A stretch of 64,000 nt of DNA from positions 62,001-126,000 of the forward strand of contig CAZLXI010000008.1 of the NCBI GenBank assembly GCA_964563435.1, written 5' to 3'. This document shows, piece after piece, positions 49,328 to 58,527 of the stretch. How positions within the stretch are numbered: position 1 is the first letter of the stretch; each line of letters opens with the position of its first letter. The DNA is from Leadbetterella sp964563435 (GTDB lineage Bacteria; Bacteroidota; Bacteroidia; Cytophagales; Spirosomataceae). Both the position numbers and the translations under genes were made by a program. The notes under the pieces are model-generated. The model worked only from the letters and a program-made list of their open reading frames with translations, searched no databases and was not told the DNA's origin.

Positions 49328-51493
49328 ATGTTGAGAAAAATTATATACTTTGTCGTTTTATTCTTTTGCCACCTCTCTCACGCCCAGCGGGGAGGCGCTT
49401 CCCAATGGACCGAAGACGGTAACGGAAATTATTCAGTAGAGGAAGCGGGTATTGTGCGCACCGACTTTAAAACCAAAGCAAAGGAAATTGTAGTTCCGGC
49501 CACCTGGCTGACCCCTTCCGGAGCAGCCCAATCCCTGAATGTACGCAGCTTTGCCTTCTCCAAAGATTTCGGATCGGTATTGATCTTTACCAATACGCGC
49601 CGGGTTTGGCGGTACGATACCCGCGGCGATTACTGGCACCTCGACCTGAAAAGCCGCGAGCTGAAACGCCTCGGCAAAGACCTGCCCGAAGCCTCGCTGA
49701 TGTTTGCCAAGGTGTCGCCTGACGGAACTAAAGCAGCCTACGTCAGCAGAAACAACCTGTATGCGGAAGACCTGAATACCGACCGGGTTCAGCAGCTGAC
49801 CTTCGGCACCGGAAAACTGATCAGCGGAACGTTTGACTGGGTATATGAGGAGGAGTTTGACTGCCGCGACGGCTTCCGGTGGAGCCCCGACAGCAAATCG
49901 ATCGCTTTCTGGGAGATCGACGCCAACACCATCCGCGATTTCTATATGATCAATACCACGGATTCTATATATTCCTATACTGTTCCGGTAGAATACCCTA
50001 AAGTTGGCGAGACCCCGTCGGCCTGCCGGGTAGGGGTGGTAAGCGTGGCTGATGGCAAGACAGTGTGGATGAATGTGCCTGGCGACAATCGTCAGCATTA
50101 TATCCCGAGGATGGACTGGGCTGAAAATTCAGATGAGTTGATCCTGCAGCAGCTTAACCGCAAGCAGAACCACAGTCGTTTATTCTATGCCAACGCGCAC
50201 ACCGGGGAGGCCCGGTCCTTCTACGAAGAAAAAGATGATGCCTGGGTAGATGTAAGAACCAGTTGGGCCGGAAGTGAAGGCGGATGGCGCTGGCTGAAGG
50301 GGAATAAGGATTTCCTCTGGATCAGTGAAAAGGACGGCTGGAACCATATCTTCCGGGTGTCGCGGGACGGGCAGAACGAAACCCTCATTACGCAAGGTGA
50401 GCTGGATGTGATCTCTCCGCTGGCGGTGGATGAAACCAACGGCTTTGTGTATTACCTGGCCTCACCGTCTAACGCCACCCAAAGGTATCTCTACCGCTCC
50501 CGTCTCGACGGAAAGGGGGAGGCGGAGCGGGTGACGCCGAGGGAACTGGAAGGATCACACGGCTACCAGATCTCACCCAACGGTCTCTTTGCCATCCACT
50601 TTTTCAGCAATTATTATACGCCACCTATGACGGAAGCCATTACCCTGCCTGACCACAGGCCCATCGACGCAGCGGAAAGTATAGTAACGAAGTTTGATCC
50701 GGGAAAAAAGGCGCAGTCGAATGTAGAATTCTTCAAAGTAATTACGGAAGACGGCGTGGAAATGGACGGCTGGATGGCCAAACCGAAAAATTTTGATCCG
50801 GGCAGGAAATACCCTGTGGTATTCCTGGTGTACAGCGAGCCGGCTGCCACCACGGTAGCTGACCGTTACGGTATCGGGCGTAACGGGCTGTATGACGGTG
50901 ATATGGTGGAAGACGGCTACATTTATATGTCGGTTGACAACCGCGGAACCCCTGCACCCAAAGGCCGGGCCTGGCGGAAATCCATTTACCGCAAGATCGG
51001 TATCATCAATATCCGGGATCAGGCCATGGCCTGCAAGGCCATCCTGGAGACCTATCCGTTTACGGATGCCGGCCGGGTTGCCGTGCATGGATGGAGCGGC
51101 GGCGGTTCGGCTACACTAAACCTGCTGTTTCAATATCCCGATCTCTACCAGACGGGTATTGCCGGGGCGGCCGTGGCTAACCAGTTGACATACGATAATA
51201 TTTACCAGGAGCGTTACATGGGCCTGCCACAGGAAAATCTTCAGGATTTTGTGGAAGGATCACCCGTCACCCATGCCAAAAACCTGAAAGGAAACCTGCT
51301 GTATATTCACGGCACAGGCGATGATAACGTACATTATCAGAACGCGGAAATGCTGGTGAATGAGCTCATAAAGCACAACCGCCAGTTTCAGTTCATGCCC
51401 TACCCGAACCGGAATCACGGCGTGCGGGAGAAGCATTTGAATACGCTGTTTACCAATTTCCTGAAGCAGCATTGTCCGCCGGGGGGCAGGTAG
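49328..51493 (+). CDS. Dipeptidyl peptidase IV (S9B family)
   Basis: 721 aa, the usual DPP IV length, with a signal peptide (RKIIYFVVLFFCHLSHA-Q). The N-terminal ~460 residues form the beta-propeller, including the N-terminus-binding glutamate motif DWVYEEEF (residues ~175-182). The C-terminal hydrolase has the triad Ser589 (GWSGGG, usually GWSYGG), Asp665/666 in GTGDDNVHY and His697 in NRNHGV. It removes X-Pro/X-Ala dipeptides from peptide N-termini in the periplasm or at the surface. No proline-peptide transporter is adjacent. Confidence 0.92.
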   Translation: MLRKIIYFVVLFFCHLSHAQRGGASQWTEDGNGNYSVEEAGIVRTDFKTKAKEIVVPATWLTPSGAAQSLNVRSFAFSKDFGSVLIFTNTRRVWRYDTRGDYWHLDLKSRELKRLGKDLPEASLMFAKVSPDGTKAAYVSRNNLYAEDLNTDRVQQLTFGTGKLISGTFDWVYEEEFDCRDGFRWSPDSKSIAFWEIDANTIRDFYMINTTDSIYSYTVPVEYPKVGETPSACRVGVVSVADGKTVWMNVPGDNRQHYIPRMDWAENSDELILQQLNRKQNHSRLFYANAHTGEARSFYEEKDDAWVDVRTSWAGSEGGWRWLKGNKDFLWISEKDGWNHIFRVSRDGQNETLITQGELDVISPLAVDETNGFVYYLASPSNATQRYLYRSRLDGKGEAERVTPRELEGSHGYQISPNGLFAIHFFSNYYTPPMTEAITLPDHRPIDAAESIVTKFDPGKKAQSNVEFFKVITEDGVEMDGWMAKPKNFDPGRKYPVVFLVYSEPAATTVADRYGIGRNGLYDGDMVEDGYIYMSVDNRGTPAPKGRAWRKSIYRKIGIINIRDQAMACKAILETYPFTDAGRVAVHGWSGGGSATLNLLFQYPDLYQTGIAGAAVANQLTYDNIYQERYMGLPQENLQDFVEGSPVTHAKNLKGNLLYIHGTGDDNVHYQNAEMLVNELIKHNRQFQFMPYPNRNHGVREKHLNTLFTNFLKQHCPPGGR

Positions 51494-51534
51494 GATTGTC
51501 TTCAAATACTATCAGATAATTACAACATGGACTT

Positions 51535-52968
51535 ATGATCAAATACAGGTTTTTTTTGTGTCTGATAATAGCAATAGCAGCGGGATGCGGCAAAGATTCG
51601 CCGTCGAAGCCCCGGTATATTACCTCATTAGAAGTAATGGCGCCCCCAGCAAAAACGGATTATCTGATGGGCGAATCTCTTGATCTTACCGGTTTAAAGC
51701 TCCGGCAGGTGTACTCCGACGGGTCTGTGCAGGAGACGGAAGATTATAAAGTGTATCAGGGAGATACTTTTACAACCGGCAAAGCCGAGGTAGTATTAGT
51801 TTCGGACCGGGTGGCAGGTACTACGGTCGGGTTCACCATAAATGTGCAAAATACGCTTACGGATACCGGTCTGCCTGTGCTATATATAAATACGTTTAAT
51901 AATAACCCGATAGTTTCCAAAGAAGATTATATTAAAACGAATATCAGGATCACCTCCGACAATCCTCAATATACTCTGGATCATACCCGTTTCGAAGACG
52001 AGATCAGGGGACGGGGAAACTCCACCTGGGACAACCCGAAAAAACCATATCGTATAAAATTTGACAAAAAGACCTCATTGTTCGGACTTACGGCAGCTAA
52101 GAGCTGGGTTTTATTGGCTGATTACAGGAGTCCTCTTCTTTTACAGAATACGATTGGCCTGGAATTGGGACATAGGTTCGATCTGCCTTTTACCAATCAC
52201 TACAAACACGTAGAGGTGGTTTTAAACGGTAATTATATCGGAACATATATTCTTACAGAACAGGTTCAAACCGGAGAAGGGCGGGTTGATATTGATGAGA
52301 GGAATGGTTTTCTAGTCGAGCTTGATTTTCGCTATGACGATGATGTAAAGTTCCGCACAGAGCTTTATAAATTACCGGTACTGGTGAAATCTCCCGAAGA
52401 CATTACTCCCGGGAATTTAAATATAATCCGGAATGTATTCAATCTGTTAGAACTTAGCGTGAATGATAAATCGTACGGGGATAGAATAGAAGTGGATAAT
52501 TTCATAGATTATATCCTTATCAATGATATGATCATGAATTTTGAACTGCAGGTACCAGCCAGTGTCTTCATGTATAAGAACGGAAACGATAAAATTAGAA
52601 TGGGCCCCCTATGGGACTTTGACTGCGGTTATGGTTATGAAGATGACGGAAAAACTTTTTACAGGGAGTTTTCAGGTCGTATCCCCCGTTTACCGCGGAG
52701 AGACGGGTGGGGAGCCCAGGCTTTTTTTGTAAAGCTTTTTGAAGATCCCGCATTTAAAAAGAGGTACAAGGAAAGGTGGAATGAAAAATATGCGGTTATG
52801 GCCGCCATCCCTTCTTACATTGACTCCATGTCTGCAGTACTTGAAAAATCACGGGAACTGAATTACCGGCGTTGGTACACGGATTCCCGTAATAAAGACA
52901 GCGGGCCGTTAAAAATCTGGTGGAATAGCAGGCTTAATCATCTGAATGATGTTATTAACCGCGACTAG
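51535..52968 (+). CDS. CotH kinase-family lipoprotein with N-terminal Ig-like domain
   Basis: 477 aa. Lipobox IAAGCG (Cys19 region), then a bacterial Ig-like (DUF/Big-type) domain at ~30-105 with LDLTGLKLRQVYSDGSVQE. From ~115 the CotH kinase fold: RGRGNSTWDNPKKPYRIKF (nucleotide loop), KSWVLLADYRSPLLLQN, NGNYIGTYILTEQV and WDFDCGYG with catalytic-type Asp residues. CotH proteins are atypical secreted protein kinases that phosphorylate surface proteins. It is likely exported and lipid-anchored. It lies 41 nt after the DPP gene and may share its transcript. Confidence 0.88.
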   Translation: MIKYRFFLCLIIAIAAGCGKDSPSKPRYITSLEVMAPPAKTDYLMGESLDLTGLKLRQVYSDGSVQETEDYKVYQGDTFTTGKAEVVLVSDRVAGTTVGFTINVQNTLTDTGLPVLYINTFNNNPIVSKEDYIKTNIRITSDNPQYTLDHTRFEDEIRGRGNSTWDNPKKPYRIKFDKKTSLFGLTAAKSWVLLADYRSPLLLQNTIGLELGHRFDLPFTNHYKHVEVVLNGNYIGTYILTEQVQTGEGRVDIDERNGFLVELDFRYDDDVKFRTELYKLPVLVKSPEDITPGNLNIIRNVFNLLELSVNDKSYGDRIEVDNFIDYILINDMIMNFELQVPASVFMYKNGNDKIRMGPLWDFDCGYGYEDDGKTFYREFSGRIPRLPRRDGWGAQAFFVKLFEDPAFKKRYKERWNEKYAVMAAIPSYIDSMSAVLEKSRELNYRRWYTDSRNKDSGPLKIWWNSRLNHLNDVINRD

Positions 52969-53070
52969 GAAACTACCGTTTATGACGCTCTACAGACCCG
53001 TCTGCAGATATTGTCCCTAATCTGTTCTCTTTCAGGGTTTTGATATACACTTAACTTCTTAATGGTTTTA

Positions 53071-53712
53071 TTACCACAACACATTTTTTTTCGGTTGTAT
53101 GGGTGCGGGAATATCCTTTTCTCTAATCATTTGAAGCAGGTCTATTTCAATGGCTCTACTGATAGAAAGCATGGGTTGATAGAAAGCATTGGTATATCGT
53201 CCCGTAAATTCGGAATAACCGCCTATCAATTCCATTACTACATAAATCCAACCGACAATGGTTCCGACCGGAATGCTCAGCCATATCATATTTTCTCCGG
53301 CTTTGGAAAATTCCGATATAATACCAAATGGCCATAGGAAGATGAAAATGCAAGTAAAAATAAAACCGTGACTGGCAAATTTTCGGGAAAAGGAAAGTTC
53401 TTTATTCGCTCTGCACGACCTTGTTCATCATAAAAAGGATTGACGATATTTTGGATTTCAGCCTGCTGCATCATATTCATTTCCGCTCCATATTTTTCGG
53501 GCTTCCCACATGAGGTCGTAAGCCTGATTGTTTTTAAAACCCCAAATAGAACGCAACAGCAGTACCAATTAACGAAAGCGGCAACCAAGGAATGGTGAAA
53601 AATGCAAATCGGTAAAATGATACAAAACCGTTATTCCACGGCAGTAGCCAGATAAAATGCTGCCCCGAAAACTTTAGGATGTCTTTTAAGGACAGTTTTT
53701 TTTGATAATCAT
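53071..53712 (-). pseudogene. Frameshifted bestrophin-family ion channel
   Basis: The family is readable across three frames: ILKFSGQHFIWLLPW and GFKNNQAYDLMWEARKIW in the upstream half (53712-53520), EQGRAERIKNFPFP near 53430, and MELIGGYSEFTGRY, SRAIEIDLLQMI and PAPIQPKKNVL in the last frame down to 53071. At least three frame disruptions and some lost sequence separate them. The start ATG at 53712 already runs into a stop after eight codons because of a poly-A change. This is a decayed chloride-type channel gene in an AT-rich stretch. Confidence 0.75.
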
Positions 53713-53812
53713 TACATTCGTTTTTAGAATTTATTTTCTATGAAAATCAAGTTCCAATGCCAACACCACTTCTTTATGTGATAAGAGTGCGGCACACATT
53801 TTTCTTCAAATA

Positions 53813-54247
53813 TTACTTTGTACTTTTTTTAAATTTTACAATTTCTAAAAAGTCATTCAACTCTTCTTTCTTTTCAATATCAAGAACCAGAGGAATTAAC
53901 CTTCCAATTGGTTTTGCCTTGTTGAAATTTGTTTTGATTCCTTGTTTTATGGGTAAATCAGCAATGCGGGAACGGGTTTTCTCCGTAAAATAAAAACTTG
54001 TTTTTATGAACTGTTCCCAAATGGAGAGCCAAAAAATAGTTTTTTTCTTATGCGTTGCTTTCAAAAGCCAGGATTTTCCGTCGTTATAAAACCGCCATTC
54101 GTATTGCAGTTCAAATTTTGCTGTGATACCTTCAACTAATTCTTTATAAACTTCAAAAACGGCTTCGCCCAAATTCTCTTTTAAAACTGCGTTTGTTGGT
54201 TCAATTTCGGCTTCTCTCAATAAAATTCCCTGATTTTCTGATTTCAT
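53813..54247 (-). CDS. DUF3788-family protein
   Basis: 144 aa. The family core is visible: ELQYEWRFYNDGKSWLLKATHKKKTIFWLSIWEQFIKTSFYFTEKT, with the conserved WLSVxxGYxKxxFxFxEK-like pattern, and PIGRLIPLVLDIEKKEELND at the end. The function is unknown; members are small cytoplasmic proteins often on accessory DNA. It lies in the AT-rich decay zone between the bestrophin and Crp/Fnr remnants and is the only intact gene there. Confidence 0.8.
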   Translation of the reverse strand: MKSENQGILLREAEIEPTNAVLKENLGEAVFEVYKELVEGITAKFELQYEWRFYNDGKSWLLKATHKKKTIFWLSIWEQFIKTSFYFTEKTRSRIADLPIKQGIKTNFNKAKPIGRLIPLVLDIEKKEELNDFLEIVKFKKSTK

Positions 54248-54254
54248 ACACTTT

Positions 54255-54522
54255 TTAGTTTGTTGGAATTGGGGTTCTAATAATTTTCTTATTTGTTAAG
54301 AACTGAATGATAAGCTCTTTGCCTTGTTCATCTAAGAAAAATACTTTGTATAACCCGGACAAAACAACATAGTCGTAACTTGCCTCATCGCCTTCGCTTA
54401 ATAAGTATTGGTTTTTATGCCCTCTTTTTAATGTAAATGAAGATTGTATGTAGTTAAACTCCTCATCGCTGATAGGTGTTATTTGCCTTTTTTATTGTCA
54501 ATTCGTTCCTGTTAACTTGCAT
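54255..54522 (-). pseudogene. Truncated Crp/Fnr-family regulator (sensor-domain fragment)
   Basis: ATG 54522 opens MQVNRNELTIKK, then a one-base frameshift leads to a typical cNMP-binding start: PISDEEFNYIQSSFTLKRG, NQYLLSEGDEA and LFGxxxVxxxD-like YKVFFLDEQGKELIIQFL. It ends at 54255 after a short unrelated tail; the rest of the sensor domain and the DNA-binding domain are absent. It is a non-functional fragment. Confidence 0.7.
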
Positions 54523-54563
54523 AAATATAGGGTAGCATAATTTCAAATTTGAGTGAATATAGA

Positions 54564-55385
54564 TCACTCCACCCCATTCTTCAACACCCCGATTCCGTCA
54601 ATGCTGATCAGGATCTCATCGCCGCTTTTCAATGTAAAATCATTTTCAGGAACAATGCCCGTGCCGGTCATGATGAGGCAACCGTTGGGAAATGAACATT
54701 CGCGGAAAACAAAGGAGACCAGCTCCTGCGGTGTTCGCTTCATCTGGCTGATGGCGATAGAAGACCGGAAGGCGGCATGATCCTCCCGCCGGATCTCCAG
54801 GTGGATGCGGGTGTCGGAAGGAAGAGGCTCTTCGGTGACGAGGATACAGGGTCCTACGGAGGCACATCCGTCGTAGGTCTTGGCCTGGGGCAGGTAGAGC
54901 GGGTTTTCGCCTTCGATACTCCGGCTGCTCATGTCGTTTCCAATGGTATAACCCACGATTTTTCCGGAAGAGGTGACCACCAGGGTGAGTTCGGGCTCGG
55001 GTACATCCCAGCCCGAATCTTTGCGGATCCGGACCGGCAGGCCGGGATGGGCCACCCGGTGGGCAGTGGCCTTAAAAAACACTTCCGGGCGTTCGGCTTC
55101 GTAAACCCGGGCATAAAAATCACCTCCGCCGGCGTCTTTGCTTTCTTCCTGGCGCCCGATCTTGCTCCGGAGGTAGGTCACGCCGCAAGCCCAGAGTTCC
55201 TGCCGGTCAAGCGGTGCAAGCACCGTCCCCATATCCTGAAGCACTCGCGCGGTCCTGATATCTTCCGTCATCTTTTGAAAGAGCAGGTCGTCATTGATAT
55301 ACGTATTCCAGTCTTTTCCTTCCAGCAGGTGAAGGGCATTATTTTTTTCAATGACAATACCCCGTTCTGTTCTGTATAGTTTCAT
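54564..55385 (-). CDS. FAH-family 2-keto-3-deoxy-sugar-acid dehydratase-like enzyme
   Basis: 273 aa fumarylacetoacetate-hydrolase fold. Metal ligands are recognisable in DVPEPELTLVV (Glu pair) and GNDMSSRSIEG (Asp), followed by YLPQAKTYDGCASVGPCI. The pattern ENPLYLPQAKTYDGC matches 2-dehydro-3-deoxy-D-arabinonate dehydratases (AraD1-like) more than classic FAH hydrolases, so a sugar-acid dehydratase role fits the neighbouring gluconolactonase-like gene. It lies downstream of the SMP-30 gene on the same strand, with a repeat between. Confidence 0.82.
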   Translation of the reverse strand: MKLYRTERGIVIEKNNALHLLEGKDWNTYINDDLLFQKMTEDIRTARVLQDMGTVLAPLDRQELWACGVTYLRSKIGRQEESKDAGGGDFYARVYEAERPEVFFKATAHRVAHPGLPVRIRKDSGWDVPEPELTLVVTSSGKIVGYTIGNDMSSRSIEGENPLYLPQAKTYDGCASVGPCILVTEEPLPSDTRIHLEIRREDHAAFRSSIAISQMKRTPQELVSFVFRECSFPNGCLIMTGTGIVPENDFTLKSGDEILISIDGIGVLKNGVE

Positions 55386-55396
55386 TGGTATAAAAG

Positions 55397-55466
55397 TTTT
55401 GAGTTTCGAGGAGTGAGTTTCAAGTGTAGAGAGACAAAATCTTGCGCCTTTACCCGGTGTCGGTTG
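55397..55466. repeat. Heptad-type repeat joined to a degenerate GTAGAGACG hairpin
   Basis: Left part reads in 7-nt units (TTTTGAG, TTTCGAG, GAGTGAG, TTTCAAG) like the GAGTTCC family; right part, GTAGAGAGACAAAATCTTGCGCC, resembles the hairpin at 34159-34186. It fills the spacer between the FAH and SMP-30 genes. Confidence 0.5.
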
Positions 55467-55491
55467 GTGTCATAAGGCCGGCCATGGAAAT

Positions 55492-56463
55492 TTATTCTCT
55501 GATTCGCCACCGCAATACCCGCGTATTATTGGTAATGTACAGGGTTTTCTGGTCTTCCGACAGCGCACAATTAGACACCGGTTCGTCGAGCCGGAGCCGG
55601 CCGAGCGGTTTACCGTCTGCGTTGAAAATAAGGATACCTCCGGGCCCGGAAGAATAGACGATGCCCTGCCGGTCGATTTTCAGGCCGTCAGGTGACCCTG
55701 GCAGCTTTTCCTGTCGGGTGTGAAAGATCCGGCCGTTTTCGAGCCGGTCGCCCTGGATGTCGTAAATATACCAATGAGGTTTTGCCGGATCGGAGTTTGC
55801 GATCAGCAGCCGCTTTTCATCCGGAAAAAGGGCGATCCCGTTGGGGCGGGTGAGGGAATCCACCAACAAAATGACCTCTCCGTCGGCTTTGATCTTATAC
55901 ACCCCGTTGAAAGGGATCTCTTTGGCAGGGTCGTGGTCGTTCTGGGCAGGAAGACCATAGGGCGGGTCTGTAAAAAAGATCTCGCCCCGGGAATTAATGG
56001 CTGCATCGTTGGGGCTGGAAAAACGCCGGTTTTCGTAGCGGTCGGCCAGGGTGATGAACCGGGCCTCCGGCTGAGAAACAGGGGCATCCATTCGCGCCAT
56101 CTGACGGTCGCCGTGCTGGCAAAGGAGCAGGTTTCCGCTCAGGTCTGTTAAAAGCCCGTTACTCCCCGGCTCGCGGCTTTCCGATTTTTCGCCTGTAAAT
56201 CCTGAAGGTCGAAGGTACACAGAGGTTCCGCCTTTTTCGGTCCATTGATAAACGGTGTTTCCGGGGACGTCGGAGAAAAGAAGCCGGCCGGCGGCCCATA
56301 AGGGGCCCTCTGTCCAGGTATAGCCCTCGGAGATGACCTCCGCCAATTCTCCTGTAGTAAAGACCTGGTCGAGGTCTTTATCCCACTTCTCTATTTTTCC
56401 TAAGCGCTTTTCCTGCGTCTGGCAGGAGAGGAAAAGGAAGAAAAAAGTCAGTAAGTGTTTCAT
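55492..56463 (-). CDS. SMP-30/gluconolactonase-family lipoprotein
   Basis: 323 aa from ATG 56463 (MKHLLTFFFLFLSC, lipobox, acylated Cys14). A six-bladed SMP-30/gluconolactonase propeller follows: EGYTWTEGPLWAAGRLLFSDVP (first metal-binding Glu), RFSSPNDAAINSRGEIFFTDPPYG (Asn/Asp), RPNGIALFPDEKRLLIANSD, and GSPDGLKIDRQGIVYSSG near the end. It would hydrolyse an aldonolactone at the cell surface. Combined with the downstream FAH-type dehydratase it suggests an oxidative sugar route. Confidence 0.88.
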   Translation of the reverse strand: MKHLLTFFFLFLSCQTQEKRLGKIEKWDKDLDQVFTTGELAEVISEGYTWTEGPLWAAGRLLFSDVPGNTVYQWTEKGGTSVYLRPSGFTGEKSESREPGSNGLLTDLSGNLLLCQHGDRQMARMDAPVSQPEARFITLADRYENRRFSSPNDAAINSRGEIFFTDPPYGLPAQNDHDPAKEIPFNGVYKIKADGEVILLVDSLTRPNGIALFPDEKRLLIANSDPAKPHWYIYDIQGDRLENGRIFHTRQEKLPGSPDGLKIDRQGIVYSSGPGGILIFNADGKPLGRLRLDEPVSNCALSEDQKTLYITNNTRVLRWRIRE

Positions 56464-56474
56464 AGGTATAAAAT

Positions 56475-56502
56475 TAGTAATGAGAACCGGGTAATGAGTA
56501 TT
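56475..56502. repeat. Short heptad-type repeat
   Basis: Reads as TAGTAAT, GAGAACC, GGGTAAT, GAGTATT, four 7-nt units, 11 nt upstream of the SMP-30 start. A short, possibly eroded member of the GAGTTCC family. Confidence 0.4.
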
Positions 56503-56569
56503 ATTCATCGGCGGTTTGTGGGCCGTTTATTTCTCATGGCTCTGAGTTATTTTATTCATTTAAGGTTTC

Positions 56570-58432
56570 TTATTTCAGAATATCCACCTCAATGACCGAG
56601 TCATTGAATACTTTGTGTAATGCTTTCACGAAATCACTTTCATCGGCTTTGTAAATATTGTCGACATATTTCTGCGGGTTACGGTCGAAAAGCGGGAACC
56701 AGGTGCTCTGAACCTGGATCTGAATCTTGTGACCCTTCCTGAACGTATGGTACACATCCTGGAGGGCGAAGTTGACGTCCGTTTTCTGGTCAGGGGCGAA
56801 GGGTTCGGGCTTCCCGAAGCTGTTCCGGAACCGGCCCCGCATGATCTCACTTCTTACCATCTGGTGGTAATTACTCAGTGTAATGTTTTTATGGGGCATG
56901 TAATCATGGTCCGGTTCATCCGGCGGATACACATCGATCAGCTTCACGATCCAGTCGGCGTCTGACCCGGTGGTGCTCACTTTTAAGCGGGCCATAATCT
57001 CCCCGGCCAGGGTAAGGTCATGGTCCAGTGCTTCGGTTTCAAATACCAGTACATCGGGCCTTCTTGCGGCAAAACGCTGGTCTTCGGTCATATAATTCCG
57101 GGCGGTAAAGCCCATGCTGGTGGTGATGTCTTCGGTGTAGGGAACCGGCTTCATCGGGTCACTGGTAAATTCGGAATTACCGGCTGCGGCCGGCGCGGAT
57201 TTGCTTAACTTTCCGTTTTCCTGCAGGTAAAATTTCAGTTTTTCAGCTTCTTTGGGCGGCCATTGGGCAAATTCACCCCATTTTTTGGCGCCCGTGTCGA
57301 ACATATAGGCTTCGGGCAGGCCCGTTTCTCCGTCACCGGACTCTTTCAGGAAGTGCCGGAAGAATTTCGCTTCCATATTCTTCTGGTAAAAAGTGGCGAT
57401 GCTGTCGCCAAAATAAACACTGGTATGCAGCGTCTGACCTCTTTCCCTTGACCAGCCACCGTGGTCAAAAGGCCCCATGACGATGCTGTTGTATTTTTTG
57501 CCGGGATTTTGTTTCCGGATGCTTTTGTAGGTGTTCAGCGGGCCGTAAAGATCTTCGGCATCAAACCAGCCGCCTACTACCATCACGGCCGGCGTGATGT
57601 TTTTCAGATGCGGTAGGATATTCCTCTTCTTCCAGAACTCGTCATAATTGGGGTGGTCGACGGTCTCCTGCCAGTAGAAATTGTCTTTGTAATATTTTTG
57701 CACATTTTTCAGCGGGCCCAGCTCCATGTGGAACTGGTAGCCGTCTTTCGTGTATTTTTCGATCATCTGATCGCTGTACCAGGCTGTGGGGGTAGGCCCG
57801 CTGTGCTGCTTTCCGAAGACCGGGAAGGTGAACAGGTAGGCTTGGGTAAAGGCACCGTTATGATGGAAATCATCGAAAAAGAAGTCGGCAATAGGCGCCT
57901 GGGGTGATGAGGCTTTCAGGGCCGGGTGCGCTTCTATCGTGCCTGCTGTGGTATAGAAGCCGGGATAAGAGCCACCCCATTGGCCCACCCGGCCGTTATT
58001 GAAGGGAATGTTTTTTACCAGCCATTCAATGGTGTCATAGGTATCGGAGCTTTCATCCGGTGCTATCCCCGGGCCGTTCCCGGGATTATTCGGCGTCATA
58101 TTGGTCCAGGAGCCTTCCGACATCCAGCGTCCGCGTACATCCTGGTAAACGAAAATATATTTTTCCTTCATCATGTGCCCGGAAGGACCCAGCCGTGCCG
58201 GGTACTCGTCGGCTTTGTAAGGTCCGACACTATAGCAGGTACGTTGCATAAGCATGGGGTAGAGCTTATCGGCAGAAGCGTCTTTGGGGATATACACATG
58301 GGTGAACAGCCGGGTGCCGTCCTGCATGGGGATGCGGTATGCTTGCTTGGTGTAATTTTCTTTGATCCATTCCGCATCACCCTGGGCAAAGACGCCCCAT
58401 GGGAGCAGGAAAAGAAACAGGTATTTTTTCAT
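56570..58432 (-). CDS. CocE/NonD-family X-Pro dipeptidyl-peptidase-like hydrolase
   Basis: 620 aa from ATG 58432 (MKKYLFLFLLPWGVFA, signal peptide). N-terminal alpha/beta-hydrolase with GRVGQWGGSYPGFYTTAG (nucleophile Ser in GGSYPG), the acid GGWFDAEDLYG and His in GPFDHGGWSRERG. The C-terminal ~220 residues form the jelly-roll X-Pro dipeptidyl-peptidase domain (VDNIYKADESDFVKA at the end). The architecture fits glutaryl-7-ACA acylase or alpha-amino acid ester hydrolases as well as X-Pro peptidases. Exported to the periplasm. Confidence 0.9.
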   Translation of the reverse strand: MKKYLFLFLLPWGVFAQGDAEWIKENYTKQAYRIPMQDGTRLFTHVYIPKDASADKLYPMLMQRTCYSVGPYKADEYPARLGPSGHMMKEKYIFVYQDVRGRWMSEGSWTNMTPNNPGNGPGIAPDESSDTYDTIEWLVKNIPFNNGRVGQWGGSYPGFYTTAGTIEAHPALKASSPQAPIADFFFDDFHHNGAFTQAYLFTFPVFGKQHSGPTPTAWYSDQMIEKYTKDGYQFHMELGPLKNVQKYYKDNFYWQETVDHPNYDEFWKKRNILPHLKNITPAVMVVGGWFDAEDLYGPLNTYKSIRKQNPGKKYNSIVMGPFDHGGWSRERGQTLHTSVYFGDSIATFYQKNMEAKFFRHFLKESGDGETGLPEAYMFDTGAKKWGEFAQWPPKEAEKLKFYLQENGKLSKSAPAAAGNSEFTSDPMKPVPYTEDITTSMGFTARNYMTEDQRFAARRPDVLVFETEALDHDLTLAGEIMARLKVSTTGSDADWIVKLIDVYPPDEPDHDYMPHKNITLSNYHQMVRSEIMRGRFRNSFGKPEPFAPDQKTDVNFALQDVYHTFRKGHKIQIQVQSTWFPLFDRNPQKYVDNIYKADESDFVKALHKVFNDSVIEVDILK

Positions 58433-58475
58433 AGGCTTTGGCTTAATCGGAACCAAATATATCGCTTAAAATTCG

Positions 58476-58483
58476 TATTTTTG
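58476..58483 (+). promoter_or_regulatory. Bacteroidota -7 element for the antiporter gene
   Basis: TATTTTTG fits TAnnTTTG, 45 nt before the ATG at 58528, in the divergent spacer with the CocE/NonD gene. Confidence 0.4.
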
Positions 58484-58527
58484 TACTTTAACGGTTTTGT
58501 AATTCATTAAATCCTCTGAAATACCCT

